From contig CAYPPG010000016.1 of the NCBI GenBank assembly GCA_964412555.1, positions 57,104-121,103 on the forward strand: a stretch of DNA of 64,000 nt. Direction: 5' to 3'. The translations under genes and the position numbers were made by a program. The notes beneath the pieces were generated by a model. It was not told the origin of the DNA, ran no database searches, and was given only the letters and a program-made list of their open reading frames with translations. Shown piece by piece: positions 33,180-41,444 of the stretch; within the stretch, counting starts at the first letter, position 1, and each line of letters starts with the position of its first letter. The stretch is from CAYPPG01 sp964412555. GTDB taxonomy: Bacteria > Hinthialibacterota > Hinthialibacteria > Hinthialibacterales > Hinthialibacteraceae.

Positions 33180-35099
33180 ATGAACCGTTCAACCATAAAT
33201 CCACCCCCCAATTCCCAAAAACCGCGGGTAGAGCAATCGTCCCCGCTTGCCACTCAACCACTGGGATCGCGGGCATCCCTGCCCGCATTTCCCGCTAAGC
33301 ACCATGAACAAACCGGGTACCATGAACAAGCGCAGTCCGCCCATGCTTCAATCCCGCCAGCCTCCTACACCCCCCTCGACGAGTTTTTGCCGTTTCTCCT
33401 CACCACCTACCAAACCCAGCTCACCCGCCTCGTCACGCACCTGAACCAATCCGAAGACCCCAACGATCCCAAAACCCAATCCGATCTCCGTCTCCTCAAC
33501 ACCACCACCCGCACCTACCTCGCCGCCGAAAATTTCAAACTCAAAGTCACATCCGATAACGAAAATAACAATCAAGACTCCCCAAAACAAAACACCAAGC
33601 ACCAAGGGCAATCCCTGGGAGCGCGGGCATCCCTGCCCGCATTTTCCACTGGGCACCATGAGCAAACCGGGTACCACGGTCAAGCGAAGCCTCCCCATAC
33701 ATCCCCCCCTTCAGCCTCCAGTCTTCAGCCTTCCACCTCCCCCACCAACCCCGTCACCTTCGCCAAAGAAGCCCTAAACCTGAACCTCTTCCCCCACCAG
33801 GAAAAACTCTGCCTCTCCAAACAGCGAATCACCATGCTCATCGCCGGACGCGGTGCCGGAAAATCCCTCGCCGCCCGTGTTGTCGCTCTCTTCCATGCCT
33901 ATTCGCGACCCCACCACACCGTCCTCGTCGTCTCCTCCGGCCAGCGCATGAGCAGCGACTTCGGCAGCCGGCTTCTCGACCTCCTGCGTAATTCCGATCT
34001 CCGTGATTTGACAACGAAAATATCTAATGAGCAGGTGCGCTTCAAGAACGGTTCCGAAATCAAACTCCTCCCCGCCAATCCCGACACCATCCGCGGTTAC
34101 CATCCCAAAACAGGCGCCGCAAAAAGCGGTATGACCATTATTCTCGACGAAGCCTGCTTTATGGAAAACGGCGACGAAATCCGCAAGGCGGTCGAATACG
34201 CTCTCATCACCACCCCCACCAAACTCGGTCAGCTTTTCATCGTGACTTCGCCCAGTTCCATCCACTCCTGGGTGCATGCCTACGCCCTCCGCGCCGAAGA
34301 CAAAACCGCCGACACCGCCGTCATCCAATGCGCCAGCGACGCCAATCCACTCATTACCAAAGAGGAACTCAATCGCCTGCACGCCAGCAAAAACGAACAC
34401 GAATACCGTGCCGAAGTCCTCGGTCAATGGGTCGAAAACGCCTACGGACTCTTCACCGGCCACATCGACAAGAACATTATCCCCACCGGCGAACTCGAAC
34501 CGCTCACCCGTCGCGCCGTGTACGGTCTGGGAGCCGACCTCGCCCTCTCCTTCAGCCAAAACCACGACCGCAACGCCCTCGCCGTCGCCGCCCGCTGGAA
34601 GCCGGATCCCAAAAACCACCCCGACGACTTCCGCTATCGCCTCCTCGAAATGGAAGTCCTCGACCATGCCTCCGATCATGAATTGAAAAGTGTGGTGAAT
34701 CGTTTGCGTGAAAAATACAAAATCGGCCATGCCGTCATCGAGCAGTATCAAGGCAAAGCCCTCGCCGAGCATTGTCAAAACAAAAAAATAGAAACCGAAC
34801 TTCTCGCCCCGACGGCTGGGAATCAACAGACGGTCTTCCACGAAATGCACCGCCTGCTCCGCCAGAATATATTGGAACTCCCCGCAGATTTATGCCAAAC
34901 GTTCTTCGACGAACTGCGCGCCTTCGAATACCGCCGCGAACCCAACGGCCACACGTCTTTCGGTCACCCCACATCCGGAAAATTTCACGACGACACCGTC
35001 TACGCCGCCGCTTGGGCCATCCACGCCGCCAATCAAATCGATTACAAACCCCCACCCTATTCCGGCCCCCCCTTAATCAAATTCGCTCCCAAACACTAA
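33180..35099 (+). CDS. Orphan phage terminase large subunit with repeat-derived insertions
   Basis: A 639-residue protein. Residues 190-639 form a terminase large subunit: ATPase with Walker A AGRGAGKS (222-229), Walker B MTIILDEA (318-325) and the coupling T-S-P-S-S, then an RNase H-like nuclease with GLGADLALSFSQNHDR, HAVIEQYQG and a terminal KFHDDTVYAAAWA. The N-terminal 190 residues are Pro/Gln/Thr-rich and low in complexity. They include two copies of a peptide (about 28-50 and 147-169) that are direct translations of the intergenic repeats (R-A-S-L-P-A-F then H-H-E-Q-T-G-Y-H). No portal, capsid or small terminase gene is near, so it is a phage relic or domesticated packaging-type motor. 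Confidence 0.82.
   Translation: MNRSTINPPPNSQKPRVEQSSPLATQPLGSRASLPAFPAKHHEQTGYHEQAQSAHASIPPASYTPLDEFLPFLLTTYQTQLTRLVTHLNQSEDPNDPKTQSDLRLLNTTTRTYLAAENFKLKVTSDNENNNQDSPKQNTKHQGQSLGARASLPAFSTGHHEQTGYHGQAKPPHTSPPSASSLQPSTSPTNPVTFAKEALNLNLFPHQEKLCLSKQRITMLIAGRGAGKSLAARVVALFHAYSRPHHTVLVVSSGQRMSSDFGSRLLDLLRNSDLRDLTTKISNEQVRFKNGSEIKLLPANPDTIRGYHPKTGAAKSGMTIILDEACFMENGDEIRKAVEYALITTPTKLGQLFIVTSPSSIHSWVHAYALRAEDKTADTAVIQCASDANPLITKEELNRLHASKNEHEYRAEVLGQWVENAYGLFTGHIDKNIIPTGELEPLTRRAVYGLGADLALSFSQNHDRNALAVAARWKPDPKNHPDDFRYRLLEMEVLDHASDHELKSVVNRLREKYKIGHAVIEQYQGKALAEHCQNKKIETELLAPTAGNQQTVFHEMHRLLRQNILELPADLCQTFFDELRAFEYRREPNGHTSFGHPTSGKFHDDTVYAAAWAIHAANQIDYKPPPYSGPPLIKFAPKH
33261..33348. repeat. Composite palindromic repeat inside terminase gene, copy 1
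   Basis: GCGGGCATCCCTGCCCGC followed at about 40 bp by the GGTACCATGAACAAGCG element. Both halves also occur alone in intergenic DNA nearby. Here the composite is in frame and translated. Confidence 0.85.
33615..33700. repeat. Composite palindromic repeat inside terminase gene, copy 2
   Basis: A second copy with the same order and spacing as 33261-33348, about 80% identical by eye, also read in the same frame so that both encode the same peptide. Duplication of the composite as a unit is likely. Confidence 0.85.
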
Positions 35100-35118
35100 C
35101 CCACTGGGAGCTAACTCA

Positions 35119-35234
35119 CTGGGAGCGCGGGCATCCCTGCCCGCATCTTCAAAGCACATGCTTGATCCGATGCGGCCAGGGATGGCCGCGCTCCCAGTAG
35201 GGTACCATGGGCAAGCGAAGTCTGCCCATGCTAG
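35119..35234. repeat. Repeat cluster after terminase gene
   Basis: Holds one GGGAGCGCGGGCATCCCTGC-type element (35119-35150), a variant in inverse orientation (35169-35197) that together with the first could form a large stem, and a GGTACCATGGGCAAGCG element (35200-35234). The cluster fills the convergent gap between the terminase gene and the minus-strand membrane protein gene. Confidence 0.85.
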
Positions 35235-35240
35235 ATCCCC

Positions 35241-35942
35241 CTACTCCGCCGTCTTCTCGACCGTAAATCCGGTCGGCAGCACCGACACATCGAACCGATT
35301 CCCCTCATTCATCACCTGTGTCACGGCCGAGCCGTAAACCATCGTAACCAACGGAAGAGAATCACCGTTTTTGAACATCCACTTCCACCAATTTTCCGCC
35401 GGCCGTTCCACAAGCGCATGAACGGTTCGTTCTTTTGTCACTTCGTCATCGATACTGAAATAACTTCCCTGCAGGCGGGTGAGTTGATAAACCGGTTTGA
35501 TTCCGAGGTAATTCAGCCAGGATTGAAAGCGGACGATATTCCCTTCGAGTGTCCAGCGGTCCCCTTTCAGGATATATTCATACCGTTGGGGGATTTCATT
35601 GTCGGCAACCTGTTTTCCCAGTTCCTGAATTTGGATTTTGTAGGTATCTTCTCCTTCGCCGGGGAGGATGATCACCCGTGCGATCGGTTCTCCCATCGCG
35701 AAGGTGCGGTAGGTGTGAAGAAAGAAGGCGAAATTCAAAAAGGCGATACCGGCAAAGAAAAAAACGAGTCCTGCCAAAAACATCCCCGTGTCTTTGCCGT
35801 ATTTACTGGTTCGCAATCGCTGTTTCGTTTCCGGATGCCGCCGAAATCGGGAAATACTGTTCCGGATGAAAAATGCGAACAGACAAACCGAAAACAACAT
35901 CAACGTCATTGCAAATCCGTATAGGGAAGATAAGAGATCCAT
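35241..35942 (-). CDS. Membrane protein of unknown function
   Basis: A 233-residue protein from ATG 35942; an in-frame GTG four codons upstream is possible. Two transmembrane segments lie near the N-terminus (about 5-25 and 51-75), with a basic loop between. A soluble domain of about 150 residues follows, beta-rich at first: EPIARVIILPGEGEDTYKIQIQEL, RYEYILKGDRWTLEGNIVRFQSW, RLQGSYFSIDDEV. It ends in the mixed segment SLPLVTMVYGSAVTQVMNEGNRFDV. I do not recognise the family, though a homologous arrangement (membrane pair plus cation-active-sensor-like domain) is seen in many Gram-negative genomes. Single gene. Confidence 0.65.
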   Translation of the reverse strand: MDLLSSLYGFAMTLMLFSVCLFAFFIRNSISRFRRHPETKQRLRTSKYGKDTGMFLAGLVFFFAGIAFLNFAFFLHTYRTFAMGEPIARVIILPGEGEDTYKIQIQELGKQVADNEIPQRYEYILKGDRWTLEGNIVRFQSWLNYLGIKPVYQLTRLQGSYFSIDDEVTKERTVHALVERPAENWWKWMFKNGDSLPLVTMVYGSAVTQVMNEGNRFDVSVLPTGFTVEKTAE

Positions 35943-36013
35943 CGACAATCCCACCGTTCCGTTTGTGTTGTCTTCTTGTTATATACAATTGTAACGCTGT
36001 TGCGATGTTTTTG

Positions 36014-36757
36014 TTAAGGGTTTACGATTTCAAGAGCTTCCCGTAACGTAAATTTCCCTTCATAGAGCGCTTTGCCGGTGATGGCGCCGGTGATGTTCGC
36101 GCCGATTTTCGTACGGCTGAGTTCGGCGAGAGTCCGAATATGCTCCAGCGAACCAATCCCGCCCGATGCGATGATGGGAAACGGCGATAACGCCGCGATC
36201 TCACGGGTGGCTTCCACATTGGGACCTTCCAATGTGCCGTCTTTGGCGATATCCGTATAAATGACCGCGGCGAGCGGAGCATGCTTGAATTCCTGCACCA
36301 AATCGACCGCTTTCACTGTGCTTGTTTCCCGCCAGCCGCGCGTGGCTACCATCCCGTTCCGCGCATCGATGCCAAGGATGATTCGTCCGGGAAAACGATT
36401 CGCCGCGTCAGACACCAATTCCGGTTTTTCGAGCAAAACACTCCCTAAGATGGCGCGGCTGATGCGCAACTCGTTCAATACGAATTCAATCGTAGCCATA
36501 TCGCGCAGCCCGCCCCCGAGTTCGGTGCGGATCGTGACGGCCTGTGAGATGCGTTCCAGCGCACTGCGGTTCTTCATTTCGCCATCGCGCGCACCGTCCA
36601 AATCGACGATATGAATGGTTTGCGCTCCTTCCGACTCCCATTTCTTCGCAATGCTCGCCGGATCGTTGGAATAAGTGGTCTGTTGATCGTATTCGCCTTG
36701 AAACAGGCGCACGACATGGCCGCCGCGCAAATCGATGGCCGGAATGATTTCCATCAT
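36014..36757 (-). CDS. hisA: Phosphoribosylformimino-5-aminoimidazole carboxamide ribotide isomerase
   Basis: A 247-residue (beta/alpha)8 barrel enzyme of histidine biosynthesis that isomerises ProFAR to PRFAR. Marks: MEIIPAIDLRGGHVVRL with the catalytic Asp8, HIVDLDGA near 48, the phosphate-binding ELGGGLRD near 79, IYTDIAKDGTLEGPN with the second catalytic Asp near 131, and IIASGGIGSLEH near 175. The first ATG at 36757 overlaps the plsY stop (ATGA). It is the last gene of a der-plsY-hisA operon; no other his genes are present here. Confidence 0.93.
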   Translation of the reverse strand: MMEIIPAIDLRGGHVVRLFQGEYDQQTTYSNDPASIAKKWESEGAQTIHIVDLDGARDGEMKNRSALERISQAVTIRTELGGGLRDMATIEFVLNELRISRAILGSVLLEKPELVSDAANRFPGRIILGIDARNGMVATRGWRETSTVKAVDLVQEFKHAPLAAVIYTDIAKDGTLEGPNVEATREIAALSPFPIIASGGIGSLEHIRTLAELSRTKIGANITGAITGKALYEGKFTLREALEIVNP

Positions 36758-37392
36758 TGGGTATTCTCCTCCGTTACTTTTGAATTGAACTTGGGTTCCG
36801 TCCCTTTCAGGATACGCCGTATATTTGAGTGATGTCGAATAATGATGAGAGCGGCGACGATAACCGAAATCCATAGAATCGTTTCGGACGGCGCATACGC
36901 CGGTTTGACCGCTCGAAGAACCACTTGCGCCGCTACCAGCCCGGCCGCACCGAGGATGGAACTGAGCGACATGATTTTCGTCGTTATCAGTGTCACCAGA
37001 AATGTGCATAACGCAAAAACCATACTGATCGGAGCGAGCGCAAAGAAAACACCGGCTGCGGTCGCCACCCCTTTGCCGCCGCCTTGAAATCTTAAATAAA
37101 TAGTCCAGTTGTGCCCCACAATCGCCATGAGTCCGCTCAAGATATAAGCGTATTCATGCTCAGGCATAATGGATTTCGTGAACCAGACCGGCACGCTTCC
37201 TTTTAAAATGTCAAATATCAGTACCGGGATGCTCCACTTCGCCCCAAGGGTCCTCCACGCATTGGTAAATCCCAAATTGCCGCTGCCCACCATGCGAAGG
37301 TCGCTTCCCTTGGCCAATTTCCCGGCAATATAGGCGAACGGTATCGCTCCGATCAAATAGGCTCCGATTATACAGAGAATGATTTCTATCAC
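36754..37392 (-). CDS. plsY: Glycerol-3-phosphate acyltransferase PlsY
   Basis: A 212-residue inner-membrane enzyme that moves an acyl group from acyl phosphate to glycerol 3-phosphate, the first step of phospholipid synthesis. The three PlsY motifs are present: IPFAYIAGKL with GSGNLGFTNAWR near 36-47, DILKGSVPVW near 61-70, and VGHNWTIYLRFQGGGKGVATAAG near 91-113. About six hydrophobic segments. It overlaps der by 4 bp upstream and hisA by 4 bp downstream. Confidence 0.93.
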   Translation of the reverse strand: MIEIILCIIGAYLIGAIPFAYIAGKLAKGSDLRMVGSGNLGFTNAWRTLGAKWSIPVLIFDILKGSVPVWFTKSIMPEHEYAYILSGLMAIVGHNWTIYLRFQGGGKGVATAAGVFFALAPISMVFALCTFLVTLITTKIMSLSSILGAAGLVAAQVVLRAVKPAYAPSETILWISVIVAALIIIRHHSNIRRILKGTEPKFNSKVTEENTQ

Positions 37393-38723
37393 GATTTTTC
37401 TTTCCCCCGCTTCCTGAAGTATAAACGAATCGGTGTTCCCTCAAGCCCGAACATCTCATACAGACGATTGATTAAATAGCGCTCGTACGAAAAGTGAATG
37501 GCCTTGGGATCGTTGCAAAAAGCCACAAATGTCGGTGGAGCGGTCGTGACCTGTGTCCAATAATACAATTTCGGTGTTCGGCCTTTGTGAATCGGCGGCG
37601 GATGCCGATTCAAGATTTCTTCCAACAGCCGGTTCAACTCGGCCGTCGGAATACGCGAATGATAGTTTTCGAGAATTTCATCCACTTTCGGGAATATCCG
37701 GTACAATCGTTTTTTAGTCAATGCCGAGATGAATTCGATGGGAGCGAACTTGAGAAACGGCAGTTCCTCGCGGATGATTTTGGCGAAGGCGCCGGCCGTT
37801 TTGTCATCCTTTTCCACCGCGTCCCATTTGTTGACGAGGAGAATCGCCGCTTTCCCGGCATCTTGAGCCAAGCCGAATACCCGCGCGTCTCCTTCCGTCA
37901 ATCCGACTTCACCGTCGATCATCAAGAGGGCGATATGGCAGCGATGCAGCGCCTCTTCCGCCCGCATCAGGCTGAAACGGTCCAAACCGCGGCTCATCTT
38001 CCCGCGCCGCCGAATCCCCGCTGTGTCGATTAACAAATATCGTTTCCCTTCCACTTCGATTTCCGTATCGACTGGATCGCGTGTGGTGCCGGCGAGGGGA
38101 GACACGATCGCGCGGTTTTCTCCGCAAAGGGAATTCAAGAGGGTGGATTTCCCCACATTCGGGCGTCCCAGGATGGCCACTCCCGGGTACTCGTCGCTCT
38201 CTTCGATCGTTTCGATATCCGGCAAATATTGAACAACCGTATCGAGCAAATCCCCGGTTCCATACCCATGCAACGCCGAAATGGCGAACACTTCATCGAA
38301 ACCAAGTTCATAGAACGGCGCGCTCCATTCACCTTCCCGCGCCGGATTGTCGCATTTATTCGCGACGGCAAGAATCGGAATGCGCAGACGCCGCAGGCGG
38401 GCCAGGATTTCATGATCCATCGGAGTCGGGCCGATTTGCCCGTCCAAGACGAACAGGAGGATGGAAGCGTTGCGGGCTGTCAGTTCGATTTGCTCCTGCA
38501 CGGCCGCTGTGAGCGGGTCCTCCTCCGGCCCGAAATAGCCGCCCGTGTCGACCAGCAGAAACTGCTTGCCGTTCCAATCGGCTGGCCGGTATTTGCTGTC
38601 ACGGGTCACGCCGGGCTGGTCATCGACAATGGCATCCCGCCGGCCGAGAATCCGGTTGAAGAGGGTGGATTTCCCTACATTTGGTCTGCCGACAACAACG
38701 ACAAACGGTTTTTGTACATTCAT
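37389..38723 (-). CDS. der: Ribosome-assembly GTPase Der (EngA)
   Basis: A 444-residue double-Era GTPase needed for 50S subunit maturation. The first G domain has GRPNVGKST, DTGGYFGPEED and NKCD; the second has GRPNVGKST again, DTAGIRRRGK and NKWD. A C-terminal KH-like domain ends RKRGKEKS. I chose ATG 38723 (MNVQKPFVVVVG), which puts the first P-loop at the usual position; the longer open frame upstream has no site. The stop overlaps plsY, so der-plsY-hisA form one translationally coupled unit. Confidence 0.95.
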   Translation of the reverse strand: MNVQKPFVVVVGRPNVGKSTLFNRILGRRDAIVDDQPGVTRDSKYRPADWNGKQFLLVDTGGYFGPEEDPLTAAVQEQIELTARNASILLFVLDGQIGPTPMDHEILARLRRLRIPILAVANKCDNPAREGEWSAPFYELGFDEVFAISALHGYGTGDLLDTVVQYLPDIETIEESDEYPGVAILGRPNVGKSTLLNSLCGENRAIVSPLAGTTRDPVDTEIEVEGKRYLLIDTAGIRRRGKMSRGLDRFSLMRAEEALHRCHIALLMIDGEVGLTEGDARVFGLAQDAGKAAILLVNKWDAVEKDDKTAGAFAKIIREELPFLKFAPIEFISALTKKRLYRIFPKVDEILENYHSRIPTAELNRLLEEILNRHPPPIHKGRTPKLYYWTQVTTAPPTFVAFCNDPKAIHFSYERYLINRLYEMFGLEGTPIRLYFRKRGKEKS

Positions 38724-38821
38724 TACTTTTTTCAAATATAAATTTTGTCGGGATCGATTGCCTCTACGCAATAGACCGGCATTGGTATCGATTCTTCTTT
38801 GATACAACATTACTACTACAA

Positions 38822-38851
38822 ATTGTGCAGACAGGATGTCCGCACCACAAT
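38822..38851. repeat. GTGCGGACATCC palindromic repeat, inverted copy
   Basis: The complement of the elements at 12555-12613 and 26865-26894. It sits about 100 bp upstream of the der start, on the divergent side. Confidence 0.85.
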
Positions 38852-39122
38852 GATCGGCTTATTTATATTTATACTGCGAATTCGTACGGATGTTGAGTTC
38901 TTTGTAAAGAACGAATAATCTATAATGGCTTTTATACGGGAAATTTACAAGATAAAAACAACAACGGATCATTCCACCTCGTTCCTTTTGTCTGCCGATT
39001 CTTGAACCGGAGTTCATTTTTCAACAGGAAATGGCTGTTGATTTTTGAACTCTATTGGTGCTGATTGTAAACCTTTGCTGTATAACTATCTGATTTTATT
39101 GAGTATAGTCTTTTATTATATT

Positions 39123-39140
39123 TTGGCACACTCTCTGCTT
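39123..39140 (+). promoter_or_regulatory. glnA: Sigma-54 (RpoN) promoter of glnA
   Basis: TTGGCAC, then six bases, then TGCTT: the invariant GG (39125-39126) and GC (39137-39138) are separated by exactly ten bases, as sigma-54 holoenzyme requires at -24/-12. Transcription would start near 39150, about 93 bases before the glnA ATG. This predicts control by nitrogen status through an NtrC-type activator, as in classical glnA. No rpoN or ntrC gene is in the window. Confidence 0.75.
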
Positions 39141-39242
39141 AATCAAGTCAACGAAATCATCGAATACGAGACTGAAGTTCGAAGATAAATCTCGGCTCAG
39201 CCGATATTGTATCCATATAATATTGTTGAAGGAGAGAAAATT

Positions 39243-40658
39243 ATGACCCCACAAGAAATACTCAACATGATTTCCGAAAAGTCGGTGAAGTTCGTCGACT
39301 TCAAGTTCCAGGATTTTCCGGGGACTTGGCAACATTTTACCGTGCCGGCCCATTGTCTCGAAGTGGAATCGTTCGAAGACGGTTTTGGTTTTGACGGATC
39401 GAGTATCCGAGGCTGGCAGGCGATCAATGAGAGCGATATGTTGATTTTGCCGGATCCGACAACCGCTTTCATCGATCCCTTTATGCAGATTCCGACTGTC
39501 TCGTTGACCTGCTCGATCTTGGACCCGATCACCAAACAGCGCTACACCCGCGATCCGCGCAATGTAACCTTGAAATGCGAAGAGTATATCAAATCGACAG
39601 GCATCGCCGATACGATCTTTTTCGGACCGGAAGCGGAATTCTTCATCTTCGACAGCGTGCGATTCGGGCAGGAACCGAATTTCGGGATGTATGAAATCGA
39701 TTCCGTCGAAGGGATTTGGAACTCGAGCGCGGATCTGCCGGAAGGCAATCTCGGACACCGCCCGCGCCACAAAGAAGGATACTTCCCCGTTTCGCCGGTA
39801 GATACGCTGCAGGATATCCGTTCCGAGATGGTACAGATGCTGATGTCGCTTGGCGTGGATGTCGAGGCTCATCACCACGAGGTCGCAACTGCCGGCCAGT
39901 GTGAAATCGATATGAAATTCGCCCCGCTGCTCAAGATGGCGGATCAGATGGTGATGTATAAATACGTGATCAAGAACATTGCCCGGATGCACGGCAAAAC
40001 CGCGACCTTCATGCCCAAACCGGTGTTTTCGGATAACGGTTCCGGTATGCACGTCCACAGCAGTTTGTGGAAGAACGGAACGCCGCTGTTCGCCGGTGAC
40101 AAGTATGCCGGTCTGTCGGACATGGCGTTGAACTATATCGGTGGGATTTTGAAACACGCCCCGGCGTTGATCGCGTTCTGTGCGCCGACTACGAATTCTT
40201 ACAAACGTTTGGTGCCTGGTTTCGAAGCCCCTGTCAATCTGGCGTATTCGCAGCGAAACCGCAGCGCGGCCTGCCGCATCCCGATGTATTCACCCAGCCC
40301 GAAGGCCAAGCGCGTCGAGTTCCGCTGCCCCGACCCGTCCTGCAATTCGTACTTTGCCTTCTCGGCCATCGCGATGGCGGGGATGGACGGCATTGTCAAC
40401 AAAATCGACCCGGGCGATCCGCTCGACAAGGATTTATACGACCTGCCGCCGGAAGAAATGGTGAAGGTTCCGCAAGTTCCCGGTTCCCTCGAAGGTGCGA
40501 TCGAAGCGCTGGAAAAGGATCACGACTTCCTCCTGCAAGGGGATGTTTTCACCCAGGACGTTATCGATACCTGGATCGAATACAAGCGCACCAGTGAAAT
40601 CAATCCGATCCGCATGCGCCCGCATCCGTTCGAATTTTTCCTCTATTACGATTGCTAA
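39243..40658 (+). CDS. glnA: Glutamine synthetase, type I
   Basis: A 471-residue enzyme that makes glutamine from glutamate, ammonia and ATP. It carries the N-terminal beta-grasp domain with DGFGFDGSSIRGW near 49-61, EAEFFIFD near 127, the ATP-binding region with the GSGMHVHSSLW segment near 263, NRSAACRIP near 348 and the terminal RMRPHPFEFFLYYDC. The loop KDLYDLPPEE near residue 398 has the Tyr adenylylated in GS-I-beta enzymes, so control by GlnE is possible. Start ATG 39243 has a GGAGAG site; a frame open to 39207 is less likely. A sigma-54 promoter precedes it and hairpin terminators follow. Confidence 0.96.
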   Translation: MTPQEILNMISEKSVKFVDFKFQDFPGTWQHFTVPAHCLEVESFEDGFGFDGSSIRGWQAINESDMLILPDPTTAFIDPFMQIPTVSLTCSILDPITKQRYTRDPRNVTLKCEEYIKSTGIADTIFFGPEAEFFIFDSVRFGQEPNFGMYEIDSVEGIWNSSADLPEGNLGHRPRHKEGYFPVSPVDTLQDIRSEMVQMLMSLGVDVEAHHHEVATAGQCEIDMKFAPLLKMADQMVMYKYVIKNIARMHGKTATFMPKPVFSDNGSGMHVHSSLWKNGTPLFAGDKYAGLSDMALNYIGGILKHAPALIAFCAPTTNSYKRLVPGFEAPVNLAYSQRNRSAACRIPMYSPSPKAKRVEFRCPDPSCNSYFAFSAIAMAGMDGIVNKIDPGDPLDKDLYDLPPEEMVKVPQVPGSLEGAIEALEKDHDFLLQGDVFTQDVIDTWIEYKRTSEINPIRMRPHPFEFFLYYDC

Positions 40659-40673
40659 ACTTGCTGCAAAAAC

Positions 40674-40708
40674 TCTTTGCATATGAACCCATGTGCAAAG
40701 GTTTTTCT
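40674..40708 (+). terminator. Rho-independent terminator of glnA
   Basis: CTTTGCATATG pairs with CATGTGCAAAG around a short AACC loop, followed at once by GTTTTTCTC. It begins 16 bp past the glnA stop. Confidence 0.8.
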
Positions 40709-40719
40709 CTCCGATGGCG

Positions 40720-40765
40720 GGGCCGGAACACCCGGCGCTCCGGCCCTGCTTTCTTTGTTCTTTAT
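40720..40765 (+). terminator. Second GC-rich hairpin after glnA
   Basis: GGGCCGGA (40720-40727) pairs with TCCGGCCC (40739-40746), followed by the T-rich TGCTTTCTTTGTTCTTTAT. It could back up the first terminator. Confidence 0.6.
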
Positions 40766-40772
40766 AGAAACG

Positions 40773-40810
40773 AAAGGGGCATGAGGAATCGTGCCCCTTT
40801 GTTCGTTTTA
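40773..40810. terminator. Third hairpin between glnA and minus-strand small gene
   Basis: AAAGGGGCA and TGCCCCTTT flank a ten-base loop, followed by GTTCGTTTTA. It lies between convergent transcription units and may work for both. Confidence 0.6.
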
Positions 40811-40868
40811 TATTGGATATATTACGTCGGGTGGGGTAGCCGCCAGGTCTAGACCCGCAAGCAAAACT

Positions 40869-41054
40869 TCAGCGGGTTGTGGGTTCATCGAGGTAATCCA
40901 GGATTTCTTGTTCTACGGAACGGGATTGCATGATATCCAACATATCCTGATCTGCGAGATCGAAAATCTCTTCGACATACTGCCGAACCTCATTCGCGGT
41001 CGCCGGTTTCCATTCCCGTAATTTAACATCCAATCGTTCCGCCAAAGCATCCAT
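40869..41054 (-). CDS. Small 61-aa protein, antitoxin-like
   Basis: MDALAERLDVKLREWKPATA onward, with EVRQYVEEIFDLADQDMLDIM and a terminal SVEQEILDYLDEP. It is acidic and helical. The pattern L-D-x-K-L-R-E-W-x-P and V-E-Q-E-x-L-D-x-L-D-E-P is shared by a widespread small family of unknown function usually found next to toxin-like genes; no toxin is visible here. Start is the ATG at 41054, with a GTG one codon upstream. Role inferred only. Confidence 0.55.
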   Translation of the reverse strand: MDALAERLDVKLREWKPATANEVRQYVEEIFDLADQDMLDIMQSRSVEQEILDYLDEPTTR

Positions 41055-41057
41055 CAC

Positions 41058-41444
41058 ATTTTATCCTATCATGATGAGTCATTCGGAATCAACGAAATCA
41101 ATATTATAATCGAATAGGGAAAAATAAAAGTGAGAATAATGGATTGATAAAAGTTGTAGGGGCGGTTCGCGAACCGCCCCTACAGAGCGGCCATAGGATA
41201 TACCCGGATCGATATGGAACCGGTCTCTTTGGTCACTATGTAAGCTATATTTTTTTAATCGTTACATTACAAAGATGTACGATGAGAGCGGAGGTGAAGG
41301 TTACAGATTCAATTCCATCCCCCTTTTTATATATCTTCTCTTGTACTTTAATAAACAAAAAACTTCGCACCTTAATGATCCAAATCATGAGGTTAGATGC
41401 GAGGGCATTAGCCAGAATGTGAACAAAGGGAGGATATCCGAGGA
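41058..41444. other. Intergenic region upstream of the helicase-GHKL module
   Basis: The 387-bp gap has one perfect palindromic repeat (41156-41183, described separately). Nearer the helicase gene it is AT-rich (about 41240-41360), with a possible promoter around TTGTACTTTAATAA (41341-41354). GGGAGGATATCCGAGGA precedes the helicase ATG. No gene seen. Confidence 0.5.
41156..41183. repeat. Perfect 28-bp palindrome (GTAGGGGCGG type)
   Basis: GTAGGGGCGGTTCG and its exact complement meet at the centre. This is a common intergenic repeat type in many genomes. A strongly degenerate relative is at about 47743-47795, so the two bracket the helicase-GHKL gene pair. Confidence 0.9.

Larger units (their letters stand above)
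38724..39242. other. Divergent regulatory region between der and glnA
   Basis: This 519-bp gap carries an inverted copy of the GTGCGGACATCC repeat (38822-38851) and, towards glnA, the sigma-54 promoter at 39123-39140. A possible half-site TTGGTGC lies at about 39055. No gene is seen. A longer minus-strand frame opposite glnA that extends into this region is a shadow of glnA. Confidence 0.7.

Noticed and set aside
33774..34850. 358-residue frame on the minus strand opposite the terminase gene
   Set aside because: Gly/Val/Glu-rich composition and exact overlap with a conserved ATPase-nuclease show that it is the complementary shadow of a GC-biased gene.
33180..35099. Prophage
   Set aside because: Only a terminase large subunit is present; no portal, capsid, tail, integrase or lysis gene lies in the flanking 10 kb on either side.
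39096..40157. 353-residue frame on the minus strand opposite glnA
   Set aside because: It overlaps the highly conserved glutamine synthetase gene and has no recognisable domain.
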